Made by a program: the position numbers and the translations under genes
Origin: Pinus tabuliformis
Lineage: Eukaryota > Streptophyta > Pinopsida > Pinales > Pinaceae
NCBI GenBank assembly: GCA_031772625.1
Contig: CM062808.1
Coordinates: 477,397,655-477,461,654, forward strand
Direction of reading: 5' to 3'
Length of the DNA stretch: 64,000 nucleotides
The notes under the pieces: model-generated
Databases searched by the model: none
What the model was told of the DNA's origin: nothing
The model's input: only the letters and a program-made list of their open reading frames with translations
Shown here: piece by piece, positions 22,923-35,141 of the stretch
Layout: the number at the start of each line of letters is the position of its first letter
How positions within the stretch are numbered: the stretch's first letter is position 1

Positions 22923-23775
22923 CCATCAATCTCAAGCTGCAAGAATTTGAGAGTTGCAGAATTGAGTTCAAATAGAATGTCTGGGACATTGCCGCTTATA
23001 ATTTTCCCAGGTGCATCTACTCTCAAAGAGCTTAGGCTCTCAAATTACCTCATAATAGGGAAAATCCCTGTTACATTAGCGCAATGCGCCACGTTGAAAA
23101 CCATAAACCTAAGTCTCAATTTTTTCAAAGGCCAGATTCTTCCTAAGCTCAGTCGTCTGAAGAATCTGAAATATTTGATGTTGTGGTTCAATGGGTTGGA
23201 GGGAAAGATCCCTCATGAGCTCGGTGGGTCTAGCCAACTCAAGAATCTGATCCTCAACAACAATTGTCTAATAGGGGACATACCAGAAAAACTTGCATAT
23301 TACAACAATTTAGAAGGGATTTCTTTGACGAGCAACAAGATCACTAGAAGGATTCCCAGGAAATTTGGAAGGTTGAGTAGTCTATCCATTCTGGAACTCG
23401 TGAACAATGGTCTCAAAGACAAAATCCCCACAGAGCTATGCAACTGCACCAATGTACTATCGCTGGACTTGAACATCACTGTACTATGGATGCTCATGCA
23501 CTTAACAGGATATTGTTTCGCAACACACTGATGTTTATTTGAAACATTGGGAATTCATGCAAAGGCATAAGTGAGCTGCTGGAATTCGTTGGAATTAAGG
23601 CGGAGCGTCTTCAGCAAGTTTCCACATTAAAGAGTTATGATTTCACAAGGATGTATTCTGGTGGTGCTCTAAAAGAGTGGACTCATTATGAGAATCTGGA
23701 GTACCTTGATCTCTGCTACAACAAGGTCATAGGAAATATTCCTTCCGAATTCGGCAACATCCCTATGTTGCAGGT
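22923..23775 (+). pseudogene. BRI1-like (BRL2-type) LRR receptor kinase, ectodomain fragment
   Basis: The translation shows consecutive 24-residue leucine-rich repeats (NRMSGTLP, LKELRLSNYLIIGKIP, LKNLILNNNCLIGDIP, LEGISLTSNKITRRIP, LSILELVNNGLKDKIP) up to about 23478. A frameshifted and shortened stretch with an in-frame UGA near 23540 then leads into the island domain typical of the BRI1 family ([33 protein letters not shown]) and another repeat ([20 protein letters not shown]). In the family the island plus following repeats bind brassinosteroid; BRL2 itself is a vascular receptor. The N-terminal repeats, membrane segment and kinase are missing. The match is to BRL2/VH1 more than BRI1, from memory of the family. 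The coding match stops abruptly at 23775. Confidence 0.8.
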
Positions 23776-24122
23776 ATTTTATCTCCTTTTTTCAGTTCCT
23801 CTTCAAAGAATTTTATATAATTACATTTTAAGAATTAGTCATAGTACAATCATTCTTCAACTTTCTTCAGTTTTACCTTAATATGAAGGGATAAGTAAAT
23901 CCTCAACTAAATCTGAACTCGGTGGAATAAATAGATTCAAATTCCAATTCAAGCCAAGAGAAAGGCTATCATAATAGAACTGATTACTAGAGATTGAAAG
24001 AAAGAGGAGAGTTAGAGACTTAAATAAGTCAAACTGCTTCCTTTCCCGTCCTTGTTGAAGACCTTCGCTTGAGATTGAGGGAAGAAAATGAAGTGAAATA
24101 TGGCATATACATTGAAGTATAG
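23776..24122. other. short intergenic stretch between receptor fragment and LTR element
   Basis: No continuation of the LRR frame is visible. It may be intronic or unrelated DNA; nothing else is recognised. Confidence 0.5.
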
Positions 24123-24127
24123 CTAAT
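24123..24127. repeat. target-site duplication CTAAT, left
   Basis: CTAAT precedes the LTR at 24128 and recurs at 32752-32756 directly after the 3' LTR. Confidence 0.9.
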
Positions 24128-25145
24128 TGTTATAGCTCCAAATCTCACTCTTATGGTTTGTGATGCTGTACTCATGGCCTAGGGCAACCCCTCCTTCCAG
24201 ACCTGGTCCTAAAATTTAAAAAACAGTGTTTTATCCCTTATACGCGACATTGCCCTGAGTTAAACGCGTGTATACGCGGGTCTGTGTATATCCAACCCGC
24301 GTGTATGTATTAAAACACTTAAAAAAATATAAAATTCCTTCTTTTTAGGCGGAGATCGCGGGTTTTACCTGCTGATCACCTGTTAGTGCCCGTGGCCCAA
24401 CTGTTCCCAACCAACTCCTAACTAAAAAACTACTTTGGAGATGGTATAAAAAGACCTCAAAGGGAAGGCCTAAGGAGGAGAGAATAGAGAGAAAGGTTAT
24501 TATGTTGAGATTTTCCCCTTGACCAGGTCTGAAGTCCCTTGTGCCTTCTGCACTTCCCCCATTTTGTACAGGAAACCTTTGTTTCCTTGTGTGTTGATGT
24601 TCATCCACCATTTATGACATCATGGAGAGAGTCATGGAAGGAGTTTTGTTAGAGGCTTGAGGCTGGAACGGATCCGGAAGGAAGCTTTGCTAGGAGCCTG
24701 CTGAAGGTGACTCAGGTGAACATTTTCCTTTTTATGTACTTTATTTGTCTATAATAAAAAGAAACACATGTCTTGGTTCCTGAATTGAATCTTCTTTATG
24801 TTAATAATATTCATGTTTTGAATTCATGTGTAAATGGTTGTTTGGATTTCATAACTAACTACCTTTCTTTGTAACATGAAGATGGTTTCTTTATAAGTTT
24901 TTGTCCATGTACTGCTGTGTTCTTTGAATTGTTTGTTTTGCAGGACAAAAGAGAAGAAGGGAACTCCAAGAAGGGTTTGGACCCTAAAGGCCTTCTCAAA
25001 CGTAGGACCGAAGGTACGTACCCTTATCATAGAATTTTCTTATAATAGCATAATGGCTGTATGAATGCATGTTTCTTTGAATAGACAACTTTCAGTCTGC
25101 TAGGGTTTCACCCAAAAAGCCTTAGGGGAGTAATTCCCTCTACCA
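24128..25145 (+). repeat. 5' LTR of the young element
   Basis: TGTTATAGC to CTCTACCA. It contains repeated ATACGCG/GTATACGCG words near 24238-24310 and the TATAAAAA promoter element. The same sequence, with few changes, is at 31734-32751. Confidence 0.92.
24445..24452 (+). promoter_or_regulatory. TATA box of the 5' LTR
   Basis: GGTATAAAAAGACC lies in the middle of the LTR, the expected U3/R border; the 3' LTR has it at 32051-32058. Confidence 0.65.
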
Positions 25146-25149
25146 GAAT

Positions 25150-25167
25150 TGGCGACTCCGCTGGGGA
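25150..25167 (+). other. primer-binding site, probable tRNA-Arg type
   Basis: TGGCGACTCCGCTGGGGA begins four bases after the 5' LTR. The initial TGG complements the tRNA CCA end. Assignment to tRNA-Arg is from memory of Tat/Ogre elements. Confidence 0.75.
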
Positions 25168-27388
25168 CAACACTCTTGTTGTTCCTAGTTTGGGTGTTTT
25201 TCAAGCTAATCAGGGCTCAGCTACCTTGTCTGCTTGCTGTTACTGTCTGGTCTGTTCTTGAACTTTAAGCTTTGCCAGTTTCTTCAGTTTGTCTTTTTTA
25301 TTTTTCTTGAAGCTTTTTATATACGCTGTTTTTCTTAGATACAGAGGCGTATATATGCTTGTTTCTTTGAGTGAACCCGCGTATACGCAGGTTTCCTCAA
25401 ACACAGTCCCGTATACACGCAATCTGTACTACAGTACAGTCGCGTATATATCCCAATTTTCAAGATTTGTAAATCTTTTTGGCCTCTGAAGGTTTGTCTG
25501 GTGGTTTGAGTCAGTCTGAAACAGTCATTTTCTAGTATCAGTTATTTGTTTTACAGCGAGCATCTCGTTCTGAATTCTCTCTGATTATAAGGAGTGTTGG
25601 TTTCGTTTTTTGTTGATTGCAAGCGTCATCGTTTTTTGCTAAAGCACGCAAGATTTCTGGCTAGGAATCTTGGCTGCTCTGTTTCATCAGGGTAGGAAGA
25701 TTGAATTAAATCTTTGTGTTAATCTTGCTTTTGGTGACTTTTTGTTTGCTTGACAAAATTTCTTTTTGTGACCATCTGCTCCTTTGTTTCATGAAAGTTG
25801 TTGTTTGACACTTTCTTGGAATTTGTCTTTTTAATCTTTTTGGTTTTCATTGCCAAGGCTTTCATTGCTACTTTTCATTGTTAAGAGCAATTTCAAACAC
25901 ATTTATTTTTGTTGGGTTTTCATCCATTAAGTGGTGTTGATTCGCAAAAGTGTTTAATTGCCTATTCTTCAATCCCAAGTTTCAGTGTTGTTGAGAGCAT
26001 TTTTTGAAAAGACTTTTTGTTTGTTGCTTTGAAGAAAATCTTTTGAAAATCTTAGTTTTGCTTTCTTGAACTTGATATCATTTGGTTTCCTTTTAGAGAA
26101 GTGAAAGTGCTTTATGTTTGTCTTAGAACTTGTTTTTAGTGTTTAGACGAAATGAATGGAAACATCTCATATTCCATCTAGGCATCTTAAGTGGCAAGAT
26201 AAAGTTTGATAAGCAAGCAACTTTCATTTTTGTTTTTAGAGTAGTTTTGAATCTTGCATCGACATATAGTTGTTGCATTAGGATAGATTTGCATCCCCTT
26301 TTAGGCATACATAGCTTTGTTAGCTTTTGTGAGTGTGGAGTTTGAAAAGAAAAGAAAAATTTGTTTTATTAGAAGTACCTCTGAACCCTATAGAAATTGC
26401 TCTTCATCGAAAAACGAAAAAGTGCATGCGCATGTAGTTAAGTTTTTATTAATTTCTTTTGCGTCAAAAAACGCCACTAGTTTCACTTCTGTTACCTTGT
26501 GACTTAAAGAACAGCCTAATAAAATCAAGCGCTAACTAAAATTCACTAGAACTTTTTGTTTTAGTCAGTTACACCGACAAGATTAGGATTTTAGGGCCTT
26601 GGATTAGGTGAGTGGAGAGTTAACTCTCCAAGGCCATATAAACGTCAAACGTAGGAGTCTGAATAACGAGAGAAAATCCAATAGCGTTAGGAAGACCAGG
26701 AAAGCTCCGGATCTGGGAGTTAAGCATGAGGGTCTGTGAAGACAGGGAAGATAGATACCCCCTCTCCTACTTGTCCGAACTTACCTCACGACTATTCCGC
26801 CTGGCTTCTGCGACGAGTTGGTATCCGTAGTTGCTTCTCCTAGGGAACTACACAGGTGGCTGCGGAGGGGAATCCCGTGGCACCTAAGGTTGACGTTGCA
26901 TCACTCTTGACAGTACTACTGGAGGGCACCCTTGTGAAGCTTGGGGGCTTGCACCGGCGTAGGCTATTGTTAGGAGGTCAGCGTAACTTCCTCCGTTACC
27001 TTCGCTGATAGGACTGGGCCGTCATTATCCCAGACTATCTTCGGAAGGCCCCTGACTCCAGTTTCTTGTATTTTGGTGTCCGGTCCTCATCACCCGGAGC
27101 AGAAATACTTGGAAGTTGTTTGACTGGCTGATATCTTTAGGGACTTTATAGTGTGTGCTCTTTGTTCCTTGTATATAGTTGGCTTTAGGTATTTTTGTCT
27201 AGTGACGTTTGGACTTTGTGTTCTGAGTGACCGGCTTACCACTCTACCGATATTGAAAGGCTTTTGGTCGTTCTTTCAGAAGTTTTGGAGTTGCCTCCTC
27301 AAGGGCAAAGGTTTTGATTGCTTATCCATATTCCTTGAAAAGTTATTTCTATATTCCCGTAAGGGAAGGGTCTTTGGATCAGTTAGAT
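25168..27388 (+). other. long leader of the young element
   Basis: 2.2 kb without a supported coding region. The first half is T-rich with CGCGTATA/GTATACGC words like those in the LTR (25321-25450). The second half (26600-27110) is GC-richer. A long leader is typical of Tat-lineage elements. Confidence 0.55.
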
Positions 27389-29137
27389 ATGGCCAATATT
27401 CCTGTGGAAACCAACCAAGGTGCCCTCCCGAAAGGGGATCCTTGTGCTTTTCCTTCCTTTGGAAATGTTGGTACTCCCTTGATGGCCACTTTGAATATTC
27501 CTGGGTTGAATGTTGGACTACCCGTTTGGCTGTGGTCCACTCCGAATATTCCAAATGCTCTTGAAGCCTCTCAGTTGAATGCTTTATTTCAAGGGCATCA
27601 CATGGGTGCTAATTGTTCATCTTCTTTCAAAGAGAAATCTGGGATTCCTTCTTCGCCTCCTTCTTGTAACAAGAAATCTAAAAAGAGGAGAAAGAGGAAG
27701 TCAAAGAAGAAGAATAATTCTATCCTTTCATCTTCAACCTCTGCGAGTCATGTTGGAGATGAGCCTTTAGCCACTGCTAGTCATGCTGGGGGCACAAGTC
27801 TAGTCACTGCGAGTCACACTAGCACTTCATCATCAACCTCTGCGAGTCATGTTGAAGATGAGTCTTCAGCCGCTGCAAGTCATGCTGGGGGCACAGGTCT
27901 AGTCACTACGAGTCATACTAGCAAAGAGTCACCGACCTCTGCAAGTCATGTTTAGGACTCTCCGCAAACCACTGCTAGTCATGTTGGCGGAATGGAGGTT
28001 GATAAGAAACTTGGACGTAGAATTTTTAAACCTAAGTTCCCTTGTAAGATATGCAAGGGAGACCATCTTACTCATTTATGCCCTGGTATTCCAGAGGTTC
28101 AAAGGATATGGTCTGAGTCTGAAAGTACTTCTACTCCTAGATCTGATATGGTTTCTCATCAATCCCATCAACCATTGGTTGAAAATGTGGTAGAGCCAGT
28201 GCAATCACTGGACGATTACACTCCTCTTTTGGGGGTTGAAGTGCCTAAAAAAAGAGTCTGTTTGATCTCTAGCACAGAGTCTTCTAGTATAGGGGGCATT
28301 CCGGTTTCTTCGAATGTTCCCCCTCCAAGTTCTAAGGGTGTTTCCTTTGATTGGGATAGCCTTGTTGAGCCTCGTCTTCCTTCCGCTGCACCTTTCCAAA
28401 TAAAGGTCAGGGTTAATTCCACAAATGTCTATCGATGTATGGTGGATGAAGGATCCTCTGCAAGTATTATATCATCTTTGACTTGGAAAGCTTTGGGTTC
28501 CCCAAAGTTGTTGATAGCTCAGAGTCAGTTGTTAGCCTATGATAGAAGACCTGGTGAATCTATGGGTGTTCTTCCTCAATTGCCTATCACTTTAGGTGGG
28601 AAGACTGTTTTAATCGATATGATGGTGGTTGATAGCCCTTTAGACTTTAATATGCTACTTGGGCGTGATTATGTCTATGCTATGAATGCTGTGGTGTCTT
28701 CACTCTTTCGAGTAATGTGCTTTCCTCATAATGGGAATATTGTCACTATTGATCAGCTTGCATCTGATAATCACCACCCTAATTCGACTTTACTGCAGAA
28801 TGCCCCTTGGTTTGTTCCAAGTGTTCAAGTAGACTCTACCCTGCCATGGGTGAATTATGTGGCATTGAGTCCTCAATGTTCAATTGCTTCTGAGAAGGAT
28901 CCTTTGACTTATTATTCTCCTTCTTGGGACTTGGTCCCGGCAGTTGACCAAGAGATTCATCCTATAGGGACATGGGACCCTTTAATTCCTTCTTTTGATC
29001 CTTATAGTTCTCATGATTTCTTAGAACTTGTTTTGCCTTCACAGGAGGAACTCTTTGAAGCCATGAGTTATGACTACCAAAGGAGTCCTTGGTCCGATCC
29101 TTGCAAAGGGTTTGTTCAACAGAACTATTATGCGTAA
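27389..29137 (+). pseudogene. gag/protease polyprotein of the young element, one in-frame stop
   Basis: One frame runs from Met-Ala-Asn-Ile-Pro (27389) to the stop at 29137, about 580 codons, broken only by UAG at 27953. Order: a Pro/Gly-rich N-terminal part (NIPGLNVGLPVWLW); a Lys/Arg-rich patch (KKSKKRRKRKSKKK, about residue 100); a Ser/Thr-rich run of about eight degenerate units built on (A/T)SHxxxxS; a knuckle-like motif (CKICKGDHLTHLC); and near residues 345-445 a retropepsin-like domain (CMVDEGSSASIISS, then DFNMLLGRDYVYAMNAVVSS and FPHNGNIVTID). The active-site triplet reads Asp-Glu-Gly, not Asp-Thr/Ser-Gly, so proteolysis is doubtful. This matches the protease region of plant Ty3/Gypsy elements. 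RT should follow but does not. Confidence 0.75.
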
Positions 29138-31733
29138 GCCGCAAGGCTGCGTGGTTCCCTGTACCATATTGTATATATGAGGTACACATTTTCAAGTTTT
29201 GGATTCTATAACACAAAGATTTTATATGAAGTTTATATGTGTGATGTATTAACTTCGTGTCTAGTGTTCCTATTTATGTTTACAGAACTTGTAAGATTTC
29301 TCCTTTGGAAGTTTATGGTCGATCCGTTCTGACAGGTATTGGTTCTCGAAACTGGCATATAGGTTAGGTTTTTCCACCTGCATTGTGCACTTATCAGTTT
29401 CATTTCCCATTTTGCCTTAGGATCGACCCCACCAAGTTATGGTGCGGAACCTTCTCGTTGCTTAGAAGTATCATGACTTGTGTGGTAGAGCCTACCCTAT
29501 CATGGGTGCCCTAGTTAGTACCTTTTTGTCACTCGGCACTCATGCTGATTTTTCATCCCTAGGCTCGGGAGTCCTCTGTAGTCCCGCCATGACTTATGCG
29601 TTGAAGACTCATTCCTCTTAGCTTCTCCACTTTGTTCTGGCCTTTTACCCTAGAGGCTCCTTTGTGTTGAGTTGTACTACTGCATTGCATGTTGACCACT
29701 TGCACCTTTTGGCCTGGAGCCGGCTTCACTTGGACTCGTGTTTAAGCCAACTTTTGACCATGACATCTGCAAAATCAACCTTGCATACCTTTGACTTATG
29801 CAGCTTGACACACCTTGACCTGTGGAAGGAACATACCTTTGAGTGTCACTGACCAGTTTTCACCTCCCTGCATTGAGCATAGGAATGTTCCTTTCCCGGG
29901 AACTAGATCATCTGTTTCACCGACACTCGTTCTTTCCACTGTACCATAACATTCTTTTATTCTTTTTCCGGCTTAACAGAAAAAGACAAAAAAATGAAAT
30001 ATTCCAAAAAGAGCGGGAACGGGACATTATTTCCATTTATTGTTGGCAGCTAGAGTCAGTCGTGTCGCCCTTGAACAAAGCACTCAAAACAAAGTCTCCT
30101 CCGCATGGGTGGGATTTAGTTTGACTTAGGTACGCCATAACCTTGTTATTGAGTCAGTTCTCCCCTGATTGGTTATCTCTTCCAATCATATGGAGGGTTC
30201 GTTCGTGCCTCCTGCATGGCGAACTTATACAGAGTCATCATATGCTGCCACATAGTCACATTGAGTCGTGCTTTTGTTCAAGGGAAGTTAGCCTGAGTCG
30301 GCCTCTCTGCGGTGTCTCTTGACTCATTTTTCAGTCGGCCATCCCTGGTTGTCAGTGTCATGTCTATCATCCCATCAGTTATATTGGTCCTTTACTCGTG
30401 CCGGTTTGAGAAGGTCCCCATTGACTTCTTGCTGGCGGGTCTTGTCCTTATCGACAACAACACCTTGCTTTGAGGGCAGGCCTAGAGTCGCACCCTGGAC
30501 CTATTTTCATTATTGATAGGTCACCTTGTGCTCAGCATCGATCAATATCATGGGTCTTTAACTGAGTGGTTTCCCTTGTGTTCAACATCATCTTACATTA
30601 TCACACATTGGGATTCGTGCAGTACCTTGGTTTCCATTTGACCCTATTGGTGGATACCTCGCCTCTGTGTCAACTTTCATTATTGGTTGGTTCAGAGGGT
30701 TTCTGCCGTGCGCTAGCCACATCTTGTGTACGCCGGAAACGTACTTCAGTTGGGTTACTACATCTTTTTCGTCCGATTCCTTCCACATTATTGGCCTACG
30801 GGTTACACTCGCGCTACATTGATGGAGGATGCCTTAATGCCTTCCTTCTAGCGGATCTTTCCCTATCGACTTTGACTCATTGCTCTAGGGCAAAGATCTA
30901 GAGTCCATTTGGCAGTACCTTGGGGTTTGCAGTCATTAGTGGCAGATCCTTCGCTATCGACAGTGGGAAACCATCATTGTCTCCTGATCGATAGATTCTT
31001 ACAGGTGTTTCTACTCCAGCTCATCTATTCACACTTGTTAGATTGTACTGGGTACCTTGACGCTCATTATCATTATCGGTGAGTAGTCTCGCGTTTGTTA
31101 ACGGTATACATCAATGACTGGTAATCAAACGATTTCTCACATGGTCGACTTTAGATCATTTATTCCCATGGTGTAGAAATGTACCACGGCGGTCGGTGAA
31201 GACCTCAGGTTGTATCAGCATTCATTGGTTCACTTGACAGTTGCTCCTGTTGCTGCTAGTTGATACCACTCCACTTTATATGTTGCAGTCAGTCATGGCG
31301 ACATTCTATATGCTGGCACCTGAGTTTGTAGTGTAGTACCATCCTATTCCATCATGTTCAGTTGGTACCTTTTGGGATCAGTCCTTGATATCAGTGATCC
31401 GTTGCATCTTTCAGCATCATTGACAGTCTTATATGTGATATTCAGACATGTACTTGTTCATTATGATCAGATGATCCATTATGTATCTTTCAGTCATTTA
31501 TACTTGTATACTTAGTGGATCCGCTTGTACTTGATATGCGGACATGCTTTACTTTTTCTGAGCATGGGTATGCCCGCCTCAGACAATGTTTCTTTCTGAT
31601 CTCCTTTGGTGGCTTGGCAGGCTGAATTCTGGTGAAGTCCTCCTCGGTTTTTGACAGACTTCCTTTCCATGTACTCGCATAATATATTTCGGCCATCATG
31701 TACCCCTTCTAACCTCATATATTAGGGGGCATC
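29138..31733 (+). other. non-coding 3' part of the young element, ending in a polypurine tract
   Basis: 2.6 kb rich in TTG/CCTTG and CATTG words, with no RT, RNase H, integrase or other domain in any frame. It ends TATTAGGGGGCATC next to the 3' LTR, which I take as the polypurine tract. Confidence 0.65.
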
Positions 31734-32751
31734 TGTTATAGCTCCAAATCTCACTCTTATGGTTTGTGATGCTGTACTCATGGCCTAGAGCAACCCCTCC
31801 TTCCAGACCTGGTCCTAAAATTTAGAAAACAGTGTTTTATCCCTTATACGCGACATTGCCCTGAGTTAAACGCGTGTATACACGGGTCTGTGTATATCCA
31901 ACCCACGTGTATGTATTAAAACACTTAAAAAAATATAAAATTCCTTCTTTTCGGGCGGAGATCGCGGGTTTTACCTGCTGATCACCTGTTAGTGCCCGTG
32001 GCCCAACTGTTCCCAACCAACTCCTAACTAAAAAACTACTTTGGAGATGGTATAAAAAGACCTCAAAGGGAAGGCCTAAGGAGGAGAGAATAGAGAGAAA
32101 GGTTATTATGCTGAGATTTTCCGCTTGACCAGGTCTGAAGTCCCTTGTGCCTTCTGCACTTCCCCCATTTTGTACAGGAAACCTTTGTTTCCTTGTGTGT
32201 TGATGTTCATCCACCATTTATGACATCATGGAGAGAGTCATGGAAGGAGTTTTGTTAGAGGCTTGAGGCTGGAACGGATCCGGAAGGAAGCTTTGCATGG
32301 AGCCTGTTGAAGGTGACTCAGGTGAACATTTTCCTTTTTATGTACTTTATTTGTCTATAATAAAAAGAAACACATGTCTTGGTTCCTGAATTGAATCTTC
32401 TTTATGTTAATGATATTCATGTTTTGAATTCATGTGTAAATGGTTGTTTGGATTTCATAACTAACTACCTTTCTTTGTAACATGAAGATGGTTTCTTTAT
32501 AAGTTTTTGTCCATGTACTGTTGTGTTCTTTGAATTGTTTGTTTTGCAGGACAAAAGAGAAGAAGGGAACTCCAAGAAGGGTTTGGACCCTAAAGGCCTT
32601 TTCAAACGTAGGACCGAAGGTACGTACCCTTATCATAGAATTTGCTTATAATAGCATAATGGCTGTATGAATGCATGTTTCTTTGAATAGACAACTTTCA
32701 GTCTGCTAGGGTTTCACCCAAAAAGCCCTAGGGGAGTAATTCCCTCTACCA
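31734..32751 (+). repeat. 3' LTR of the young element
   Basis: 1018 bp, equal in length to the 5' LTR, ending CTCTACCA before CTAAT. Confidence 0.92.
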
Positions 32752-32756
32752 CTAAT
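32752..32756. repeat. target-site duplication CTAAT, right
   Basis: Matches 24123-24127. Confidence 0.9.
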
Positions 32757-32791
32757 TCAGTGTGGTACGCACAACATCACATAAATGCATC

Positions 32792-33700
32792 CGAATGAAG
32801 TATTTGTAGTCTGAATCCACAGTAAAGCACCAGGAAATATTGAAATTTTGGTTTGTTACATTTGTTGTAGCCCGTGTTTTCATATATACATGTTTCAAGC
32901 ATTGTTAATTTCATCTCACCATGTCAGATCATTGTTTCATATCTTGAAGGCATTAAGAAATATGGAATTGTACGAAACCACTTTTTTTTTAAATAGTCCA
33001 ATAAAGATAGATTATCTTTAAAATAACAACCATACACTTTGTGAAGAAAGAACCACCCCAACCACAACGTATAATCCAATAAAATAATCTTAGTCTTAAG
33101 CCAAGGAAAACTTCTAATAATTGAAAAATCCAAAGTGTTCCAGTACATAAGAAATGCCACTGAATAATACATATTTGTGAGATAGAATTTCAAACCTTAA
33201 AAATAAGGACAAAAATCTAGGAAAATTAATCCATATGGGATTTAATCGAATGAAGTATTTGTAGTCTGGATCCACAGTAAAGCACCAAGAAATATTGAAA
33301 TTTTAGTTTGTTACATTGGTTGTAGCTTGTGTTTTCATATATACATGTTTCAAGCATTGTTAATTTCATCTCATCATGTCATGATCATTGTTTCATATCT
33401 TGAAGGCAATAAGAAATATGGAATTGTAATAAACCTCTTTTTTTTTAACTGTCCAATAAAGATAGATGATCTTTAAAATAGCAACCATACACTGTGTGAA
33501 GAAAGAAGCATCCCAACCACAATGTATAATTTGATAAAAGAATTTTAATCTTAAGCCAAGGGAAGCTTCTAATGATTGAAAAGCCAGAGTGTTTTAGTAG
33601 ACAAAAAATGCCACTAAATAGTACATCTTTGTAAGGTAGAATTTCAAACCTTAAAAATAAGGATGGAAATCTAGGAAAATTAATCCATATGGGACTTACC
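32792..33700. repeat. tandem duplication, 455-bp unit
   Basis: GAATGAAGTATTTGTAGTCT begins at 32793 and again at 33248, and the two units stay alignable to about 33700 (AAGCCAAGGRAARCTTCTAA, AATTAATCCATATGGGA). Partial copies of its second half recur at about 36720-36960 and 39395-39640, always next to a CrRLK1L relic. It is therefore part of the segmental duplication unit downstream of the kinase. Confidence 0.8.
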
Positions 33701-33869
33701 TTGGATGGTAGTGAGTTATGAAGCAAGTGCTTTTAAAAAGAAACTGAAGATTTAGTCTTAGGAGTGAATACCAATGAAGCATTAATATTTTCTGAAGGTG
33801 ATCATTAATTTGTATCACAATGGCCAACTCACATAAGTTGGTGGATGAATCACCACACACAAAATTTAT

Positions 33870-34720
33870 GTGATCACCTTCCATGAGGATTAACTAATTG
33901 TGAAAATATTGTACTTGCAGTTGCACCTTCTAAACCTTCTTCACTTACAACATCACTACCCCTCTCAATAGTACTATCACCAAAATTCTCTTCCTTAGAA
34001 AATTGTAAGGGAATCTCTGAAAAGCGATTAGCACTACTTTCATTTGGATCATCTAGCATGGAAGTTTCCTAAATTTGAAGGGCATATTCTAAGTTCCACA
34101 AAAAATCACCCATAGTGGGTCAATACCCTAGTCAGCCACACACTTTTCAGCTCTCTCCCTAAACTTTCTCAGGGAATTAAGATTGGTTGTATTTCCAAGA
34201 TGATGATCAATAATTTGGCCAAGCATGCCTCTCCTTTCCCAATGCATTTCCCACTCAGCTATATTGACTTTCTCTCTCCGAAGATAAGGATTGATGATTG
34301 GCCTTCCACATAGCACCTTTATTCGCACTACTGCAAAGGAGTAGACATCAGATTTTTTTGTCAATTTTTGCCTTTTAAAGTACCCAGGGTCAATATATCC
34401 AAAGCAACATTTGACTGCAGTACTCACATGGGTTTCATCAAGAGCAGGTCCAGGATTTGAAAGCTCAAAGTCTTCCACCTTTGCTCCTATGTGAAGGTAG
34501 TGCAGACCCCTGGCATCCCCTATGCATATATCAAGCCTCTGCTTGCATGAGGTAGGAGGAAGATATGATCGATACAAATGGATCCTAAGAGGTCCATTGG
34601 CCATGTATTCATAAACCAAATTCATCTCATAATTCTCCTCGCAATAGCTAATAAGAGAAACTAGAGGACGGTGGACCAATAAGAGAAACCAAAGGATAGT
34701 GGAAAATCTTATCATCTAAA
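33870..34720 (-). pseudogene. CrRLK1L receptor kinase relic A (kinase C-lobe and tail)
   Basis: Minus-strand translation matches the Catharanthus-RLK1-like kinases (FERONIA, THESEUS, HERCULES): PLVSLISYCEENYEMNLVYE, then LDICIGDARGLHYLH, THVSTAVKCCFGYIDPGYF, LTKKSDVYSFAVV and [20 protein letters not shown]. The C-terminal tail is kept, ending in ASTIFSQLVNPHGR as in the family. The whole catalytic loop (HRD to just before DFG) is deleted between HIGAK and VEDFELS. A frameshift and two UAG codons lie at about 34070-34130, just before the tail. N-lobe, membrane segment and malectin-like ectodomain are absent. In the family these kinases sense cell-wall state at the plasma membrane. Confidence 0.85.
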
Positions 34721-35141
34721 ATATCTGGACTAAATTCCATAGAAAAGATGATACTGTCTCATAAAAACATATGTAACAATGTATAATATTGAAAAATGAT
34801 AGGATCCTATGGTGATGAAGGCATACATAGTTCAAATTGAGTAAGTCCATCCAAAACTTGAACTCTAAAAATCTCATAAATGAAATCATTATAAAAAATA
34901 TTTGACTATTATTGGAATAGAGAAGAGAGTTGTACATGCTTTGGCCCTATAGCCAGAAGGAAAACTACATTTGGTTGGCAAAGGGGCTGCCTAAACAATA
35001 ATGTCTAGAACTGGATTGTAGACTGTCACTCTCTCTTAAATGCAATAAAAAAATGAATGAGCAAATGACCTTGAGGTTTAGAAATCAATCAACAATAATC
35101 CTTGTATTTTTTTAAGGGGTATTTATGGTGCAAATTCCATT
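34721..35141. other. spacer between kinase relic A and the 78-bp repeats
   Basis: AT-rich; its part from about 34900 is duplicated at about 37570-37790 (GAAGAGAGTTGTACATG, CTGGATTGTAGACTGTCACT). No coding region. Confidence 0.6.

Larger units (their letters stand above)
24128..32751 (+). mobile_element. young non-autonomous LTR retrotransposon with gag/protease only
   Basis: Complete structure: CTAAT target duplication, 5' LTR 1018 bp, primer site TGGCGACTCCGCTGGGGA, long leader, gag/protease ORF, a 2.6-kb non-coding 3' part, a purine tract (TTAGGGGGCATC) and 3' LTR 1018 bp. By eye I count about 16 base differences between the two LTRs, so the insertion is recent compared with everything else here. 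The primer site is not initiator-Met; it fits the tRNA-Arg type known from Tat/Ogre-lineage Ty3/Gypsy elements, which also have long leaders. No reverse transcriptase, RNase H or integrase is found in 6.6 kb of internal DNA, so mobility would have required another element's pol. Confidence 0.9.

Noticed and set aside
26690-26760. 5S-rRNA-like word (GGGAGTTAAGCATGAGGG) in the leader of the young LTR element
   Set aside because: Only the short AGTTAAGC-TG part fits the 5S internal promoter; the rest of the 120-base gene does not follow.
27276-27554. minus-strand frame opposite the young element's gag start
   Set aside because: Overlaps the better-supported plus-strand frame and shows no domain.
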